A stretch of 8,055 nt of DNA from Deinococcus grandis (GCF_001485435.1 NZ_BCMS01000007.1:1-8055); one strand, 5' to 3'; shown: positions 1-5,566, numbered from the stretch's first letter. The notes: a model not told the origin generated them from the letters alone. Made by a program: numbers and translations.

Positions 1-23
1 GGGTACTGGTAACCTCCTACAAG

Positions 24-274
24 ACCTGCAATTTATGCAGGTGCATGCCCGACATACACATCCTGTGGGGTGACACTACAGTGTCATTTTTGCCGTCCTG
101 CACGACGTTGTAGGATTAAATTAGCTCACAACGTACAAGTGCTTGTTGATTGCGGCGAGTGGAGATACAGTGGTGGCAGTTGGGCCGCCATGCCTGACAA
201 CACAAAAGCGCGAAGCACACCCGTCCTGGCAGACTCATGGTGTGCTTCTCCCGAAGCGAACGCGGCACGTTCGC
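24..274. repeat. Cluster of short perfect inverted repeats in the leading non-coding region
   Basis: No credible gene is visible in bases 1-315, but the stretch is dense in perfect inverted repeats: ACCTGCA at 24-30 with 36-42; TGACACT at 71-77 with 80-86; ACGTTGT at 105-111 with 128-134; GAAGCACACC at 212-221 with 239-248; and GCGAACG at 256-262 with 268-274. Such density is common in plasmid origins, single-strand origins and terminator or operator arrays; which applies here is not decided by the sequence. An open frame beginning GTG at 70 runs through these structures, but its amino-terminal part looks like non-coding DNA. Confidence 0.6.
71..91 (+). terminator. Terminator-like hairpin with T run
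   Basis: TGACAC and GTGTCA pair around TACA and are followed directly by five T residues (87-91). This is the shape of a weak intrinsic terminator on the plus strand. It would end a transcript entering from upstream of the window, or across the junction if the molecule is circular. The stem has only two G-C pairs per arm beyond A-T pairs, so an operator is also possible. Confidence 0.4.
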
Positions 275-381
275 GGCCATGTCCGTTCTTGGCCTCAGAT
301 TACACGTGTCCCGCTTTGAGGACAAGTGGGACTGACCTTGTTCATTTTGAGGTTGAGAACGCGCTCTGGGAGCGGATTCTC

Positions 382-573
382 TTGGATACGAACGTGTTTC
401 GGCTTTCTCTGGCTCTAGTCGGTCTAGTTGCCTTCATCGCCCTCTTAGTTGCCACGGTGATCCTGGCGAAGGCAGGACAGCCCATGTGGGCGGCCTTCAC
501 GGGAACTGGTGCGGTTGTCGTTTGCGTTGGTGCGCTGTACCGCCTGCTGCTAACACTAGGGCAGCCTGCATGA
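382..573 (+). CDS. Small membrane protein, two predicted transmembrane helices
   Basis: I do not recognise this protein. From the TTG at 382 it is 63 residues, with two hydrophobic segments at about residues 7-30 (beginning LSLALVGLVAF) and 36-59 (beginning MWAAFTGTGAV), so an inner-membrane hairpin is likely. The start was chosen because GGGAG at 368-372 lies nine bases upstream. A TTG at 316 would add a plausible soluble segment (HFEVENALWERILL), and the frame stays open to 70 over hairpin-rich DNA. The stop TGA overlaps the next ATG as ATGA (570-573), so translation of the two genes is probably coupled. Bases before about 380 are lower in GC than downstream genes, so this may be the tail of a longer gene lost by rearrangement. 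The open frame and coupling are seen; membrane location is inferred. Confidence 0.45.
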   Translation: MDTNVFRLSLALVGLVAFIALLVATVILAKAGQPMWAAFTGTGAVVVCVGALYRLLLTLGQPA

Positions 574-1736
574 ACCACCTAAAGCAGGTCATCGAGGCGG
601 CCCGCGCGGCTGTTCTCGGGCGTGCTGACATCGCCCATCCTGACCGGGTGGGCGATGTTGTCACGCGTGTTGAAGCGGGCGGCAGCCTGAACAACACCGT
701 TCACGACGAAACCTTCGGGAAGTACCTGGAAGTGACGAACAGCATCACGATCCTCGACTCTTTCTGCGGCACCGGCGGCTTCCTGAAGGGAGATCGTGGA
801 GAACCCGTACAGCGACCCGCTGCGCCGCCTGCGCCGACCGTGCGGGTGTCTGCCCCTGCCCTAACCCCCGAGGGGCCTTCACGGCCTTCCTGTGCGCCCG
901 TGGGGGAGCTGGTCGCGGGCCTCGACGTGAGCGCCGGGGCAGCGCGGGTCTTCGGAGTTCTACACGCCGTTGCCGGTCATGTCGCGCAGGCCCGTTCCTA
1001 CGCCTCGATGCCGGACACCGTGACCCTCCATCTCCCGCAGGGCCTCTTGGCGGTCGCGGCGGGGTACACGCCCCGCCACGTTCGCAACCTGCTGCCCGAG
1101 CTGGTCGCAGCGGGGCTGCTCGACTGGGGAGCGCACGCCGTGAAGGTCAAGGGCATGGGCCTGTGGGGCGGGTGCCTCTTCGCGGTGAAGGTCAAGGTGG
1201 GTGAGGTACTACCCCGCCTGAAGCGCGACGACTGGCGTCACCAGTGGCGCAACCTGGAGGCGGACATCGAGGCCGGGCACACCGTCAAGGCGGTGCTGGC
1301 GGCCATTTCCCATTTACCTGCCGATGAGCGAGAGAGCGCGGTGGAAAGCGCCCTAAAAGCGTGGGCCGTTAGCCCTGGAAATGCCTTGAACCCCGTTGTT
1401 TATAAAGGGGAAGTCGCACACGCGGAGGGTGTCGGTGTCGTCCAGGACGTGCGGGACATCGTGTACCGGCTGGGTGATCTGGTCCACGTCCACCCGACCA
1501 AGCGGGCGGAACGAGTTGGACGGCTGGCGTCGGCCTTGAGCCGGGCGCTCGGGGACACACACTCCCGCCGGTTCTACTGCGCGGTGCTGTGGCAGGCGTG
1601 GCGCGGTGAGATCGAGGGGCGCGGGACGTTGCAGACGCTCTGCGCCGCCCTCTTGCGCCTTGAGGCTGACCGGCAGGAGTGGGTCGGACTGCGGAACCCC
1701 GGTGCCCTCCTGGTGGCCCGCCTCAGGGCCGCGTAA
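570..1736 (+). CDS. Winged-helix-like DNA-binding protein, possible plasmid replication protein
   Basis: The ATG at 570 overlaps the previous stop, giving 388 residues. Three parts are visible. Residues 1-75 are a separate segment ending in ILDSFCGTGGFL, which resembles motif I of N6-adenine DNA methylases but is not followed by the rest of that fold. Residues 80-112 are a proline- and alanine-rich linker. Residues 115-388 are mostly helical. Within them about 150-208 reads as a winged helix: LPQGLLAVAAGYTPRHVRNLLPELVAAGLLDW and then a basic beta-rich stretch with repeated KVK. That helix-turn-helix form occurs in plasmid replication initiators and regulators, but no family is certain. Composition shifts to higher GC after about 790, where AAGGGAG precedes an out-of-frame GTG at 796, so the amino-terminal part could come from another gene. 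The carboxy end lies opposite an antisense open frame (1353-1736); the helical sequence here favours this strand as coding. Confidence 0.6.
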   Translation: MNHLKQVIEAARAAVLGRADIAHPDRVGDVVTRVEAGGSLNNTVHDETFGKYLEVTNSITILDSFCGTGGFLKGDRGEPVQRPAAPPAPTVRVSAPALTPEGPSRPSCAPVGELVAGLDVSAGAARVFGVLHAVAGHVAQARSYASMPDTVTLHLPQGLLAVAAGYTPRHVRNLLPELVAAGLLDWGAHAVKVKGMGLWGGCLFAVKVKVGEVLPRLKRDDWRHQWRNLEADIEAGHTVKAVLAAISHLPADERESAVESALKAWAVSPGNALNPVVYKGEVAHAEGVGVVQDVRDIVYRLGDLVHVHPTKRAERVGRLASALSRALGDTHSRRFYCAVLWQAWRGEIEGRGTLQTLCAALLRLEADRQEWVGLRNPGALLVARLRAA

Positions 1737-2783
1737 CGCCCGGCTGAGGCTTGCCCCGCCCCGAACTCCACCGCGCACCGGCTCGCGCCTCTGCTGGGGC
1801 ATGAGCCGGGTGGTCATCATCCGTGTCCACACAGGGTTCGACCGAGGGGGTTCATCCCCCCGCACCCTCCCTGCGGTCGGGTGGCACTCCCGCTGGTCGT
1901 GCTCCACCTGTTCCTCCAGCCACGCGAGGTACACGGCGTCGTCGTCGGTGTACTCGTCAGGGGTGGGGTTGCGGTCGAGCCATGAGGGGGTGAGGTACTT
2001 GTCGTCAGGGAGAACAGGAGCAAGTCCCCTACTACTGGGCCGCCCGTCAAACCACCACTTACCGTCCGGCGGCTGGGTCTTTCCGGTGCGGGCGCGGTAG
2101 TCCTCCAGGCCGTCCAGGTAAGCGAGAGTCGCCTGATAGCACTCGGTCAGGGTGACGTGGCGGTGGTAGTCAGTGATCGCGGTCCAGCCGTAGGGCGATT
2201 TCGTCATGTACATGGGGTGGCGTGACAGGTCGGCCGCCATGATGTGGATGTCCAAGCCCTCCGCCTCCATCTGCGCGAGGGCCTCGTGGTCAAGCAGTAC
2301 CAGCGGCACAAAGGCGTGGAAGTGGAGGCGGATGCTCCGGCCCCCGTACTCGATCCGTGCCCACCCGTGGGTGCCCAGCCGCTTCGATACCGCCTTGCCC
2401 CACTCGGTGCCCCGGCCATCGGTGATGCACCGAGCGTCGAGGCCGGTGGGGTGGTTGATCGTGATGAACAGGAGCATGCCGTAGCGGCGTTCCAGCACGC
2501 GCAGCTCGCGCACCAGTTCCCCGGCAGCCGCGCCGCGCTTGCACTTCGGCTTCTGGCCGTTCGTAGGGCTGCTGTCGGCGCTGGTCTGCCCGGTGCCGTA
2601 GTCCTCGACACGGGTCAGGGCCTTTTTGAGGCCGCACTCCTGCGCGGCGACGAAGTGCGCCCACCGGTCGGAGGCGTAGGTGCCGGGATCGTAGGGGTTC
2701 CGGCGCTCCAGCTCCAGCAACTCTGCGTAGGTATGGGGTTTTTTACCGTGTGGAACGGCTTCTGTAGTAGAATTGGCGTACAT
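1353..2783 (-). CDS. HUH-type endonuclease-like protein, possible rolling-circle initiator or relaxase
   Basis: The ATG at 2783 is preceded by GAGGA (2795-2791) at seven bases, a good start. The full frame is 476 residues. LFITIN (105-110) resembles motif 1 of rolling-circle initiators. RLHFHAFVPL contains H154-F155-H156, the His-hydrophobic-His metal-binding triad of HUH nucleases. Candidate nucleophile tyrosines lie after it: Y192 and Y198 with K195 in MYMTKSPY, then Y216 and Y222 in ECYQATLAYL; the canonical YxxKY is not seen. Such enzymes nick one strand at an origin and stay covalently linked through tyrosine. Residues 1-300 look like a real protein. After about 335 the sequence becomes Arg/Gly/Pro-rich, and residues 350-476 are exactly antisense, codon on codon, to the gene ending at 1736, so that tail is probably read-through after loss of the original stop. 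Assignment rests on motifs alone. Confidence 0.55.
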   Translation of the reverse strand: MYANSTTEAVPHGKKPHTYAELLELERRNPYDPGTYASDRWAHFVAAQECGLKKALTRVEDYGTGQTSADSSPTNGQKPKCKRGAAAGELVRELRVLERRYGMLLFITINHPTGLDARCITDGRGTEWGKAVSKRLGTHGWARIEYGGRSIRLHFHAFVPLVLLDHEALAQMEAEGLDIHIMAADLSRHPMYMTKSPYGWTAITDYHRHVTLTECYQATLAYLDGLEDYRARTGKTQPPDGKWWFDGRPSSRGLAPVLPDDKYLTPSWLDRNPTPDEYTDDDAVYLAWLEEQVEHDQRECHPTAGRVRGDEPPRSNPVWTRMMTTRLMPQQRREPVRGGVRGGASLSRALRGPEAGHQEGTGVPQSDPLLPVSLKAQEGGAERLQRPAPLDLTAPRLPQHRAVEPAGVCVPERPAQGRRQPSNSFRPLGRVDVDQITQPVHDVPHVLDDTDTLRVCDFPFINNGVQGISRANGPRF

Positions 2784-2797
2784 GTGATGTTCCTCGG

Positions 2798-2817
2798 GCG
2801 GCCCTGGCAGGGGCCGC
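2798..2817. repeat. GC-rich hairpin just upstream of the HUH-gene ribosome binding site
   Basis: GCGGCCC (2798-2804) pairs with GGGCCGC (2811-2817) around TGGCAG. On the plus strand it is followed by TCTTTCG, a poor T run, so it could be a weak plus-strand terminator. In the minus-strand message it would sit three bases before the GAGGA site at 2795-2791 and could limit ribosome access to the HUH gene. Confidence 0.5.
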
Positions 2818-2823
2818 TCTTTC

Positions 2824-2953
2824 GTTCAGGATCGCGCTGAACATCTCGGTTGGCAACGATAAGACCGCACACCTCACCGATACGACAAGCGCCCACAGTC
2901 GAGGTGGGCGCTGCGCGATGAAAACGGCTGGCGGGGGTAACCAAGAACCCCGC
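2824..2953. repeat. Three inverted repeats upstream of the HUH gene, candidate nick or origin region
   Basis: GTTCAG at 2824-2829 pairs with CTGAAC at 2837-2842. AGCGCCCAC at 2888-2896 pairs perfectly with GTGGGCGCT at 2904-2912 around a seven-base loop (AGTCGAG). GCGGGG at 2931-2936 pairs with CCCCGC at 2948-2953. Rolling-circle replicons often carry the double-strand origin as a stem-loop near the rep gene, with the nick in or near the loop; the 2888-2912 hairpin best fits that form. The 9-bp stem lacks a T run on the plus strand and has only CTTGTCGT after it on the minus strand, so a terminator is less likely. Origin function is inferred from position. Confidence 0.4.
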
Positions 2954-3017
2954 TCAACACCATCAGTTTGCCCGACTCGTTCGGTGAGCCGAGTAGGAAT
3001 TTTCTCAGCAGAGCGAT

Positions 3018-3278
3018 CTACCTAGATTTATCGTTCTGGTCGAGGTTGAACGCGGTTTTGCAATCGGAGTTCCACGCCTTGATCTGCACCACCTGTTCAT
3101 CCCCGCCAGTCCCGGCGTTGACGACCTGCACGGCGTTTTTCGGAACATCACCTCGAACGGATCACCGAACACATGGCACGCCGGGGTCAACGTCCGCGAT
3201 GACGGCCAGGACGGCGGCGATGGGGTTGATGTCGAGGGGATGAGGGTGTCGTGCTGGACGTGGTTTTCCTAAGATCAT
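3018..3278 (-). pseudogene. Decayed gene fragment with in-frame stop or frameshifts
   Basis: On the minus strand the frame from ATG 3278 encodes 38 residues (containing DINPIAAVLAVIADVDPG), meets TGA at 3164-3162, then continues in the same frame for 47 well-behaved residues (VQVVNAGTGGDEQVVQIKAW and onward) to TAG at 3020-3018. Between them the neighbouring frame reads CHVFGDPFEVMFRK, which looks more protein-like than the frame holding the TGA. An inserted base near GGCGTG and a lost A in the AAAAA run (about 3135) would join all three pieces into one coherent protein. This pattern suggests an old gene broken by single-base changes. I cannot name the family. No ribosome site precedes 3278, and the original 5' end may lie elsewhere or be lost. 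The surrounding 2954-3338 holds no other gene I can support. Confidence 0.35.
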
Positions 3279-3338
3279 CGGCAAAAAGCGCGGGATAGAC
3301 CCGCATTCATGGGGCGTATTGCCCACGAGGTAATGAAC

Positions 3339-3884
3339 ATGAACACCAAAGAGTTGACGAGTTTGGGAACGGCCCTGCTGTACTTCCGGGGCAATGTCGA
3401 GGCGCTGGCGCCCTACGTGGAACAGCAGGCCATGCACCCCGCCTGTGGCCTGGAGATCGTGGCGGAGGGCTGGGAACGTCCCGCATGGGGTCAGCAATGG
3501 CGGGCGGATAAGCGTCTGCTGGAGTGTGGCGGGCCCGTGCTGAAGCGCGTGTTGGCCGGGTGGGTACCGCCCACCCTGGACGAGCTGGTGGAGTTCGACT
3601 GGCCGGGCTGGTGGATGACCGAGAACGAGCTGGGGCGGGTGCGGATGTCGTTCGTGCGGGCGTGTGCGGAAGTGGCTGCCCGGTACGCCGCGCACGGCGA
3701 TCCCTACCCCTATCGTCTCGATGATGGTACCGCGCCGTGCCGGGTCGCCCCCGGAGCGTGGCCCGCTGAAGCGGCAGTGCTGGTGCCCGAAGCGCAGGCT
3801 GCCCTGACGGCCTACGCGCTGATGTGGCTCAGCAGCGCAGGCCGGGTTGATGGGGCGTCGTTTCTCCCGGTGGTGGCCGCGTGA
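3339..3884 (+). CDS. Hypothetical tryptophan-rich protein
   Basis: The ATG at 3339 is chosen because GAGG at 3327-3330 lies eight bases upstream; the in-frame ATG at 3333 is only two bases from it and the one at 3309 has no site. The product is 181 residues, soluble, with nine tryptophans in ERPAW, GQQW, GWVPP, DWPGWW and other short motifs, and mixed helical segments. There is no signal peptide or membrane segment. I recognise no family or catalytic motif. Its TGA overlaps the next gene's GTG by four bases (3881-3884), so the two are probably one operon, and the partner is a likely DNA-binding protein. A plasmid-borne regulatory or maintenance pair is possible but unproven. Codon choice matches its neighbours, which supports a real gene. 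Confidence 0.65.
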   Translation: MNTKELTSLGTALLYFRGNVEALAPYVEQQAMHPACGLEIVAEGWERPAWGQQWRADKRLLECGGPVLKRVLAGWVPPTLDELVEFDWPGWWMTENELGRVRMSFVRACAEVAARYAAHGDPYPYRLDDGTAPCRVAPGAWPAEAAVLVPEAQAALTAYALMWLSSAGRVDGASFLPVVAA

Positions 3885-4123
3885 CGGCGGTCGTTCACCC
3901 CCGGCGCAGTCATCTCGCCGCGTACCACGTTCGGCAGCGCGAGAAGGCCGACGCGGAACTGGCACCCCTGTTGGACGAGGCCGCGAGGATGCGGGCGGCT
4001 GGCGCGACGTGGGAGGAGGTCGCCGCCCACTGCCGGAGCCTCGGGTTCGTCGGGAGGTCGGGGCGACCGGTCACGACCTCGGCGCTGTACCAGATAGCCC
4101 GACGTCGTCGTCCTGGCCTGTAA
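3881..4123 (+). CDS. Small helix-turn-helix protein
   Basis: This 80-residue protein starts at GTG 3881 inside the stop of the previous gene (GTGA). Residues 22-76 contain an acidic helix, then RAAGATWEEVAAHCRSLGF, a glycine-arginine turn (VGRSGRPVTT) and a final basic helix ALYQIARRRR. The pattern 'AG-x-T-x-x-x-V/I-A-x-x-x-x-x-x-G-x-x-x-R-x-G-x-x' recalls the recombinase-type DNA-binding segment at the carboxy end of serine recombinases, here without the catalytic domain. It could be a small regulator or accessory DNA-binding protein for the replicon. It ends just before a strong terminator (4129-4156), closing the operon. DNA binding is inferred from the pattern only; no experimental homologue comes to mind. 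Confidence 0.6.
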   Translation: MTAVVHPRRSHLAAYHVRQREKADAELAPLLDEAARMRAAGATWEEVAAHCRSLGFVGRSGRPVTTSALYQIARRRRPGL

Positions 4124-4128
4124 CGGCC

Positions 4129-4156
4129 TGCCCGCCGTCCTGGCGGGCATTCTTCT
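4129..4156 (+). terminator. Intrinsic terminator after the 3339-4123 operon
   Basis: TGCCCGCC (4129-4136) pairs perfectly with GGCGGGCA (4142-4149) around a five-base loop and is followed by TTCTTCT. It starts six bases after the stop codon at 4123, the usual position for an intrinsic terminator. Confidence 0.75.
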
Positions 4157-4164
4157 GGTCTGGA

Positions 4165-4181
4165 CTTCTCTATTAGAGAAG
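4165..4181. promoter_or_regulatory. 17-bp perfect palindrome, operator-like
   Basis: CTTCTCTA and TAGAGAAG are perfect 8-bp half-sites around a single central T. TTGACA follows at 4195-4200 and could be a -35 box, although I find no good -10 at 16-18 bases. It is AT-richer than its surroundings. A dimeric repressor such as the adjacent small helix-turn-helix protein could bind here, but that is a guess. The intergenic stretch 4124-4539 otherwise holds the terminator, the recombinase repeats and the integrase promoter; the short open frame 4195-4404 inside it is not convincing. Confidence 0.5.
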
Positions 4182-4303
4182 AAGGCTTTGCAAGTTGACA
4201 AGACCGTGTAAACGAGGGTGGGTAACACTGGAGCGCGTCTGGGACGCTAAATTATGGGAATTGGACGGGTGGGGGTCCGCTGCGGCGTTGTGCGAGATCG
4301 CAA

Positions 4304-4327
4304 GACCGGACATCCGGGTGTCCGGTC
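4304..4327. repeat. Core-site-like inverted repeat: 9-bp arms, 6-bp spacer
   Basis: GACCGGACA (4304-4312) and TGTCCGGTC (4319-4327) are perfect inverted arms around spacer TCCGGG (4313-4318). Two recombinase-binding arms around a 6-8 bp crossover region is the standard layout of tyrosine recombinase core sites, such as dif with 11-bp arms and a 6-bp centre. The integrase gene begins about 210 bases downstream. An operator for a dimeric regulator would look the same, so the role is inferred from architecture and position. Confidence 0.5.
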
Positions 4328-4478
4328 GCCGTCCGGTCGTTTGGTCGGAGCAGTGCGGCAACCTGCCTGACGACCGCGCGTTCGATGTCGGGTGTATCTG
4401 CTAGCCGGACGGCCGCCGGACACCCGGATGTTCTGGCAGTGTCCGAACGCCGTCCGGCCGGACGACCGGCTGTCCGGC
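4310..4478. repeat. Repeat cluster upstream of the integrase (GTCCGG family)
   Basis: Bases 4310-4336 recur inverted at 4405-4431 with 25 of 27 matches, the two mismatches being adjacent. Bases 4318-4336 recur directly at 4439-4457 with 17 of 19 matches. Bases 4457-4463 and 4472-4478 (GCCGGAC and GTCCGGC) are perfect arms around an 8-bp spacer. The unit CATCCGGGYGTCCG occurs at 4311-4324 (plus), 4417-4430 (minus) and again beyond the integrase at 5532-5545 (minus). These may be core and arm binding sites of the recombinase, or iterons for another protein. Confidence 0.7.
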
Positions 4479-4503
4479 TAAGGTGAACGCCGGGGGCTAA
4501 CCC

Positions 4504-4533
4504 CGGACAAGTCTTGTTATCCGGGGGTATTCT
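4504..4533 (+). promoter_or_regulatory. Leaderless promoter of the integrase, with overlapping inverted repeats
   Basis: TATTCT at 4528-4533 lies six bases before ATG 4540, and CGGACA at 4504-4509 is a possible -35 at 18 bases. Two competing inverted repeats overlap it: CCGGGG 4490-4495 with CCCCGG 4501-4506, and CCCCGGA 4501-4507 with TCCGGGG 4520-4526. The second covers the space between the two boxes and could be a repressor site, perhaps for the integrase itself. Confidence 0.55.
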
Positions 4534-4539
4534 GAGGCC

Positions 4540-5493
4540 ATGACCGACCCCACCCTCACCCTCGATCTGTACCGGGGCGACCTCGTGTCGCGCGCCGCCC
4601 ACCTCGCTGGTCTGCCCGCGCCGGAGCTGCGCCGCCGCGCTGTCGAGGCGGCCCGCGACAAGGACGCCGGGGCATTGTGGGCACTCACCGAGGCGCACCT
4701 GACCCTGCACGGCGCGGCGGGCGCGAAGGTCAGCGCCCACACCCTCAAGGCTTACGGGCAGGCGGTGCGGGGGTTCCTGGCCTACGCCACCGCGAACGCC
4801 GTCGAGCTGCTGCGCCCCGGCGCGAACGTCGGTGCCCTCTACCTGCGCCACCTGGAGGCGGCGGGCCTCAGTCCGGCCACCGTCCGCGTCAAGCTCGCCG
4901 GGGCACGGGCGCTGTACCGGGCGCTGCGCTGGGCCGAGGCGACCACCGCCGACCCCTTCACCGACGCCCGGCCCGCGCCGGAGAAGACCCCCGCGTGGGA
5001 CAGGCGGCAGCCCTACACCGAGGAGGAGGTCGTGCGCCTCCTCGACGGCGCGGACGCGCGGATGCGGGCGCTGCTGCTGCTGTGCGGGCACGCGGGCCTG
5101 CGGATCGCGGAGGCGCTGGCCCTGACCTGGCACGACCTGGACCTCACCGGACGCACCCTGACCGTCCGCCACGGCAAGGGCGGCAAGACCCGCCGCGTCC
5201 AGCTCTCCAGCTCGCTGGTGGCCGCCCTAACCGCCCTGGACCACCAGGACGGCCCGGTCATCGGTGGCGGTGACGACGCGGCCCGCGAACGCCTCGCCTG
5301 GCTGTGCAAGCGCGTGGACGTGCCCAACCGGGGCTTCCACGCCCTGCGCCACTACGCCGGGACGCGCCTCGTCCGCGAGGGCCACAGCCTCGACGACGCC
5401 GCCCACCACCTCGGACACTCCTCCATCGAGACGACCCGCGTGTACGCCAAGTGGTCGGATGACGGGCTGCGGAAATCGCTCGGGAACTGGTAA
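4540..5493 (+). CDS. Tyrosine recombinase (phage or Xer-type integrase)
   Basis: This 317-residue site-specific recombinase has the normal two-domain length. Residues 45-140 are a SAM-like core-binding domain (HTLKAYGQAVRGFLAYA; SPATVRVKLAGARALYRAL). Residues 155-317 are the catalytic domain with every expected active-site residue: R188 in GHAGLRIAEAL, K213 in HGKGGK, H267 and R270 in FHALRH, H293 in HHLGHSS, and nucleophile Y302 in TTRVYAKW. H293 to Y302 spans nine residues, as in XerD. It would cut and rejoin DNA through a 3'-phosphotyrosine at a core site. The ATG at 4540 has a -10-like TATTCT six bases before it, so the message is probably leaderless. Repeats flank it on both sides, one starting at the base after its stop. 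It could resolve plasmid multimers, integrate the element or invert the segment; the sequence does not decide. Confidence 0.93.
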   Translation: MTDPTLTLDLYRGDLVSRAAHLAGLPAPELRRRAVEAARDKDAGALWALTEAHLTLHGAAGAKVSAHTLKAYGQAVRGFLAYATANAVELLRPGANVGALYLRHLEAAGLSPATVRVKLAGARALYRALRWAEATTADPFTDARPAPEKTPAWDRRQPYTEEEVVRLLDGADARMRALLLLCGHAGLRIAEALALTWHDLDLTGRTLTVRHGKGGKTRRVQLSSSLVAALTALDHQDGPVIGGGDDAARERLAWLCKRVDVPNRGFHALRHYAGTRLVREGHSLDDAAHHLGHSSIETTRVYAKWSDDGLRKSLGNW

Positions 5494-5547
5494 CGGACAG
5501 CCGGTCGTCCGGGCGTCTGACCGATCTCCGGCGGACGCCCGGATGAC
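5494..5547. repeat. Repeats directly after the integrase, matching the upstream cluster
   Basis: CGGACAGCCGGTCGTCCGG at 5494-5512 is the perfect reverse complement of 4458-4476, so a 19-bp inverted pair brackets the integrase gene; the right copy begins right after the stop codon. Bases 5504-5517 (GTCGTCCGGGCGTC) and 5534-5547 pair with 13 of 14 matches, forming a local hairpin. CGGACGCCCGGATG at 5532-5545 matches 4417-4430 in direct orientation with 13 of 14. These lie in the promoter region of the next gene and may also serve as its operator. Confidence 0.75.
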
Positions 5548-5554
5548 TGTCCGC

Positions 5555-5560
5555 TAGGCT
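5555..5560 (+). promoter_or_regulatory. -10 element for a leaderless start at 5567
   Basis: TAGGCT is six bases before GTG 5567, and no ribosome site is present. A possible -35, CGGACG (5532-5537), lies 17 bases upstream inside the repeat CGGACGCCCGGATG, so recombinase or regulator binding there could block transcription. Confidence 0.45.
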
Positions 5561-5566
5561 GTCCGC

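Noticed and set aside
70..315. Amino-terminal extension of the small membrane protein to GTG 70
   Set aside because: It crosses a terminator-like hairpin and other inverted repeats, has cysteine-rich unlikely sequence and no ribosome site.
2244..2840. Plus-strand open frame of 198 residues opposite the HUH-like gene
   Set aside because: Antisense to the conserved histidine motif region, and no ribosome site or recognisable domain.
3162..3164. In-frame TGA as a recoded codon (selenocysteine)
   Set aside because: No SECIS-like hairpin is evident after it, and frameshift decay explains the three frames better.
2968..3243. Plus-strand 91-residue open frame
   Set aside because: It is opposite the decayed minus-strand gene, with Ser/Thr/Pro-rich shadow-like sequence and no ribosome site.
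4195..4404. Small open frame from TTG at 4195
   Set aside because: It runs through the repeat cluster and has no start signal; the repeats explain the lack of stops.
4304..4478. Possible CRISPR-like repeats
   Set aside because: Units are in mixed orientation, unevenly spaced and partly palindromic, with no regular spacers and no cas genes.
4252..5172. Long open frame opposite the integrase (306 residues)
   Set aside because: It is a GC-rich shadow of the integrase frame, with low-complexity Gly/Arg/Gln sequence and no start signal.
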